Source: an uncultured Methanoregula sp. (lineage in GTDB: Archaea; Halobacteriota; Methanomicrobia; Methanomicrobiales; Methanospirillaceae). Taken from it: a DNA stretch of 64,000 nt. The notes beneath the pieces were generated by a model that did not search any database, was not told where the DNA came from, and saw only the letters and a program-made list of their open reading frames with translations. The stretch is taken from assembly GCF_963677065.1 (NCBI RefSeq), contig NZ_OY781872.1:62001-126000 (forward strand). The letters are read 5' to 3'. A program made the translations under genes and the position numbers. This document shows, in pieces, positions 61,373 to 64,000 of the stretch. Every line of letters begins with the position of its first letter. The first letter of the stretch is position 1.

Positions 61373-61857
61373 CTAAATATCTTGTGATGGGTTTCTCGTT
61401 GACTGTTCTTGCTGGAATGATGCTAAGTGCTTGCATTAAACTCGAGACGCCGACATCGACATTTCCCACACTTGAAGATGCCAAACGCAGTGGGGTTTTC
61501 GAGAGAGGATGGATTCCTTGTCAACTTCCGACTTCGGCGATCAATATTTGCGAGTCCCATAATCTTGATGTCAATCGTGGCATTGTGGCATTTTCTGCCT
61601 CATCGAATGAACTCTTTCAGTTTGCTGAGCGGTACACGGTGGTTCCGGTGGGCGATTACGCCAAAATCGGTCCCTTCCTGAAAAGCGCCGATCCCTATTG
61701 GCCTGACTACCTGCGTAAAGGTGCCTTACGGGATTTGGTCGTTAAAGAGCACTTTGTTCTCCTGAGTGGAAAGACGTCAGGACCCGGGAGTTCCATTCGA
61801 TCCGATTTTTATATGGCGATCAAAGCTGAGACGGGAAGAGCATTTATATGGTACTAG
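61369..61857 (+). CDS. Putative lipoprotein immunity protein
   Basis: ATG 61369 overlaps the rhs stop (ATGA) and has GGGGAGG just before it. Signal MTKYLVMGFSLTVLAGMMLS then Ala-Cys is a lipobox (LSAC). About 140 residues follow (WIPCQLPTSAINICESHNLD, RYTVVPVGDYAKIGPFLKS, FYMAIKAETGRAFIWY), unassigned. Behind the family C tip, so immunity is likely by position. Confidence 0.65.
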   Translation: MTKYLVMGFSLTVLAGMMLSACIKLETPTSTFPTLEDAKRSGVFERGWIPCQLPTSAINICESHNLDVNRGIVAFSASSNELFQFAERYTVVPVGDYAKIGPFLKSADPYWPDYLRKGALRDLVVKEHFVLLSGKTSGPGSSIRSDFYMAIKAETGRAFIWY

Positions 61858-62140
61858 CAAAAATGTCCTTTCGCCAGGAGTTGGGGGGACTTTCATAGGT
61901 GGTCATCGAGTCATAAGACCAGATCGATTCCCATTCCCATTATCTAGGCGGATCAGGCCATGGTGTCAGAAGTGCCAAAAGGCCTCTTTGAGACCGAGCG
62001 GTGGCCAGGTGCCATAACCCTTTAGGGTATGGCACTGGCACCAGTGGGGGAGAAACGAGAAAAACCCTTGGCACCTGAAAAAACGGGTGAAGTTATGCTC
62101 GATACGTAAACTTGCTCCTGGGTTTTGACCGCCCCCTACG

Positions 62141-62199
62141 CCGAGACTAGCGGGTTGGATTCCCCTTAAAAGACTTCGCCTCAAACCCGCCAGACTCGG
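62141..62199. repeat. Long inverted repeat (hairpin), cassette copy 3
   Basis: Arms CCGAGACTAGCGGGTTGGA and TCAAACCCGCCAGACTCGG, three mismatches: the most decayed of the three copies. The loop keeps TTCCCCTTAAAAGAC. Confidence 0.75.
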
Positions 62200-62636
62200 C
62201 TTCGCCCCAGGAAGTCAGCCTGGCCGAGATCGGGGCGGTCCCCGGAACTGCCGCCCCTTGGCCCCAGGCAGTTCCGAGGCCCGCCCCGCCACCGCCACGT
62301 GGTAGAATGGGTGCGGCTCCGCTGGCGCTCCGCCTCTGGCTGTAAACGCCCCCTTCGCCCCCTTTGATTAGTTCGCTTCGCTCAGCAGGCTGGTAGACTT
62401 CGCTTTCGCTTCTTCTCCCTCGGTTTTCCGGCACGGTTTTCCTGGCCGGGTGTGTCGGTGTTCAGATCCTTTCTCCGTGTCGTCCTCTCCTCCCTCGCCC
62501 CTGGCCAGACTTCGGCAGGGGGCAAATCCAGCGTGGTGCCCTCTGAAGATTACTCCCACGCGCCGCCCTGCCTACGCTGGCTCTGCCGGGCGAGGCGATG
62601 GATGAGAGGACGGGCACTTCGTTTAAAAAAAAGATC

Positions 62637-62897
62637 ATGAACCCCAACACAAACCCTAGGAAAACCGCGACGGAAACCCCGGCAACGAAGAGGCTCCGGA
62701 ATCAAGAACATGCTGGCACTTCCCACCTCGAACCAGGGTTGACCGCAGAGCAAATCAACCGCGCCTTCCAACTCTTTGGCACGATCATCCCCGCATCCAC
62801 CGAGGACACCACCCGCCGCCGCACGGCCTATTTTTACCGCCAGCAAGCTGTTACGAACTTTTTTAACATCGTAGTTTGGACCTTATTGGCATCGTAG
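62637..62897 (+). pseudogene. Conserved hypothetical protein, cassette copy 3, 3' truncated
   Basis: Matches the two intact copies from MNPNTNPRKTATE through TAYFYRQQA, then departs into an unrelated tail (VTNFFNIVVWTLLAS) from about 62850. The conserved C-terminal RRLAKHYLAAYRQM block is missing, so it is a broken copy; the break marks a recombination junction. Confidence 0.7.
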
Positions 62898-63278
62898 GCT
62901 TTTTGCCGATTTGCCAGGGTGGCGTCGTATTATGTGGCCCAATTGCCGCGCTGGTGTCGTCTTGTACCGCCGTAGTCCCGCCTGCGGGACGAAGGCGGAA
63001 GGGGAGCCGACCGCTTTGTCATCGTATTTGCGCCACCATGGCATCGCCTTTTGGAGCCAAATTACCGTGCTGGGGTCGCAGGGCTACGACGGGAACGGCC
63101 AGTTTTTGGGGTAGAGTTCGGAAGGGAACCGGGAAGGGCGCCGCTTTCGCATCGTCGGGGCTGGATGGCTGGCTGATTTGGGGTCGCCGCCGAACTAGCC
63201 TCGCAGCGAATGCCGAGCGCGATGTTTTAAGCCGCGCTCGGGTTGTAGGGCGCCGACGCCCCGCGTTAGGTTGAGGGC
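62898..63278. other. Unassigned region
   Basis: GC-rich, with low-complexity GTCGTC/CGGGA-rich stretches and CCGCCTGCGGGACGAAGGCGG-like palindrome near 62980. No frame looks protein-like on either strand. Confidence 0.35.
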
Positions 63279-63572
63279 CTATGGCAGGCCGGTAATTTGG
63301 CGCATGGCATCGTTAAACGAGAGGCCGAGGACCTGGACGAAAAAGTCGATCGTGTTGCCAGCGAGTTCGCGTTGGGGCCACCGCCAATAGCTCTCTTTAA
63401 TGAGCAGCCCTTTGGCGGTGGCCAGTTCGAAGTTGCCCTCGGATCGTTCGATGAGCGCCAGTCCCCGTTGTTGCAGCAAAGGCAGGATCGGAGCCATGCG
63501 GGCGGTGCGGATCTGTTCACGCGACCAGCGGGTGGTAGGGGTACGCGTGGGTTTAGGGGATGGGGTTGTCAC
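63279..63572 (-). CDS. Small CHC2/primase-like protein of a second transposon operon
   Basis: 97 residues from GTG 63572, whose GTGA overlaps the stop of the ATPase fragment upstream. The stretch LATAKGLLIKESYWRWPQ, then GNTIDFFVQVLGLSFNDAMRQI resembles the CHC2 primase zinc-finger fold (GxxIDFxxxxxGLSFxxAxxxL) but has no zinc-binding Cys. Its coupling to an ExeA-like gene suggests an accessory of the same type of transposon operon as at 43.3-46.6 kb. Confidence 0.6.
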   Translation of the reverse strand: MTTPSPKPTRTPTTRWSREQIRTARMAPILPLLQQRGLALIERSEGNFELATAKGLLIKESYWRWPQRELAGNTIDFFVQVLGLSFNDAMRQITGLP

Positions 63573-63744
63573 AGTCTTTCCTCCAGTGCAGTTGAATGAG
63601 GACGCGATTGACCTGCTTGAGATCGACGGTGCGGGTCTGGTCGCGCACGGTTTCGATAAGGGAAGCCACGCAGAGATTGCGGGCGCGGCGCAAGAGACCT
63701 TCGGCCGAGCGCACGATGAGCGCCAGGGCGTCCTGGGTGCCGCC
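63569..63744 (-). pseudogene. ExeA/TniB-like ATPase, C-terminal fragment
   Basis: About 58 codons: GGTQDALALIVRSAEGLLRR, then ARNLCVASLIETVRDQTRTV, then VNRVLIQLHWRKDC. This is the helical lid of ExeA-like ATPases (GLLRRxxxLxxxxLxxA). A stop lies immediately upstream in frame, so the Walker half is gone. Confidence 0.65.
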
Positions 63745-64000
63745 CTTTCAGGGCTTGATCGTGTTGTTGAGGAGATTACCCAGGCTGGCGCTCGCGGACT
63801 CGCTCGGAGTTCCGCCTTCAGGCGGTCCGGAGTATGGCGGTCCGGCTTAAGTTGGTTCGGGCACCGAGCCGCCTGAAGGCGGAAATCCGAACAAGGAAAC
63901 TTCCAGCCGCCTCTTCTGGGCCATGGGCCCTTGGCCCTGGGGGGGGGGGGCTCCGCATTGGTGTGAATTCATGTTCCTTCGTGGTTTCATGATAGGGGCC
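63745..64000. other. Unassigned window end
   Basis: Contains CCGCCTTCAGGCGG palindromes (about 63820 and again inverted near 63873) and a run of 12 G (63939-63950). No gene seen. Confidence 0.4.

Noticed and set aside
63939..63950. Run of 12 G as a phase-variable tract
   Set aside because: Not inside or just upstream of a gene I can support; could equally be a sequencing artefact.

Overview
This window looks like an accessory, rearrangement-prone region of a Verrucomicrobiota chromosome. That assignment is an inference from gene style, not from a marker gene: very large Sec-type secreted Rhs/YD-repeat proteins, LamG/PKD/TSP3-type surface domains, GC-rich coding with frequent weak Shine-Dalgarno sites, and RAYT, IS110, IS256 and IS1182-like elements. 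No rRNA, tRNA, CRISPR array or core metabolic gene was recognised.

The dominant content is ten Rhs tip + immunity modules on the + strand, built on three core families. Family C: 5'-cut copy at 3-1460 and full gene at 56252-61372. Family B: full gene at 11754-18533, displaced modules at 3682-6567 and 48695-51685. Family A: 5'-truncated gene at 20547-29492, displaced modules at 30193-33393, 33914-37666 and 39654-41420. A tenth tip without core lies at 55159-55593. Each core ends at a D-x-x-G motif; the sequence then switches to an unrelated, A+T-richer tip and is followed within a few bases (often ATGA overlap) by a small gene. Four tips carry HExxH motifs, one looks like an L,D-transpeptidase, two look papain/NlpC-like. 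The small partner genes mostly encode lipoproteins or membrane-anchored proteins. Together this suggests polymorphic toxins acting on the cell envelope, with envelope-located immunity. The two full-length Rhs genes begin with a signal peptide, a TPR region and a C39-like peptidase domain with a Cys/His/Asp triad, and have no PAAR/VgrG-like domain.

The modules are separated and cut by mobile DNA. A RAYT transposase lies between inverted ends (54079-55165), and at least five short non-autonomous relatives with the same ends (near 3.6, 6.9, 7.5, 20.4 and 56.0 kb) sit exactly at rhs or gene break points. IS110 halves form a ~1.2 kb inverted repeat (19.1-20.4 kb and 47.5-48.7 kb) enclosing the whole family A array; a matching IS110 N-terminal half lies at 42.4-43.0 kb. 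An intact IS256-family transposase separates two displaced modules (38.08-39.27 kb). A minus-strand operon at 43.3-46.6 kb encodes a DDE transposase, an ExeA/TniB-like ATPase and a RepA-like ATPase, with a zinc-ribbon/HTH gene upstream. A three-copy hairpin + ~111-codon gene cassette occurs at 1.9, 53.1 and 62.1 kb. A second remnant of the ATPase-type operon closes the window.
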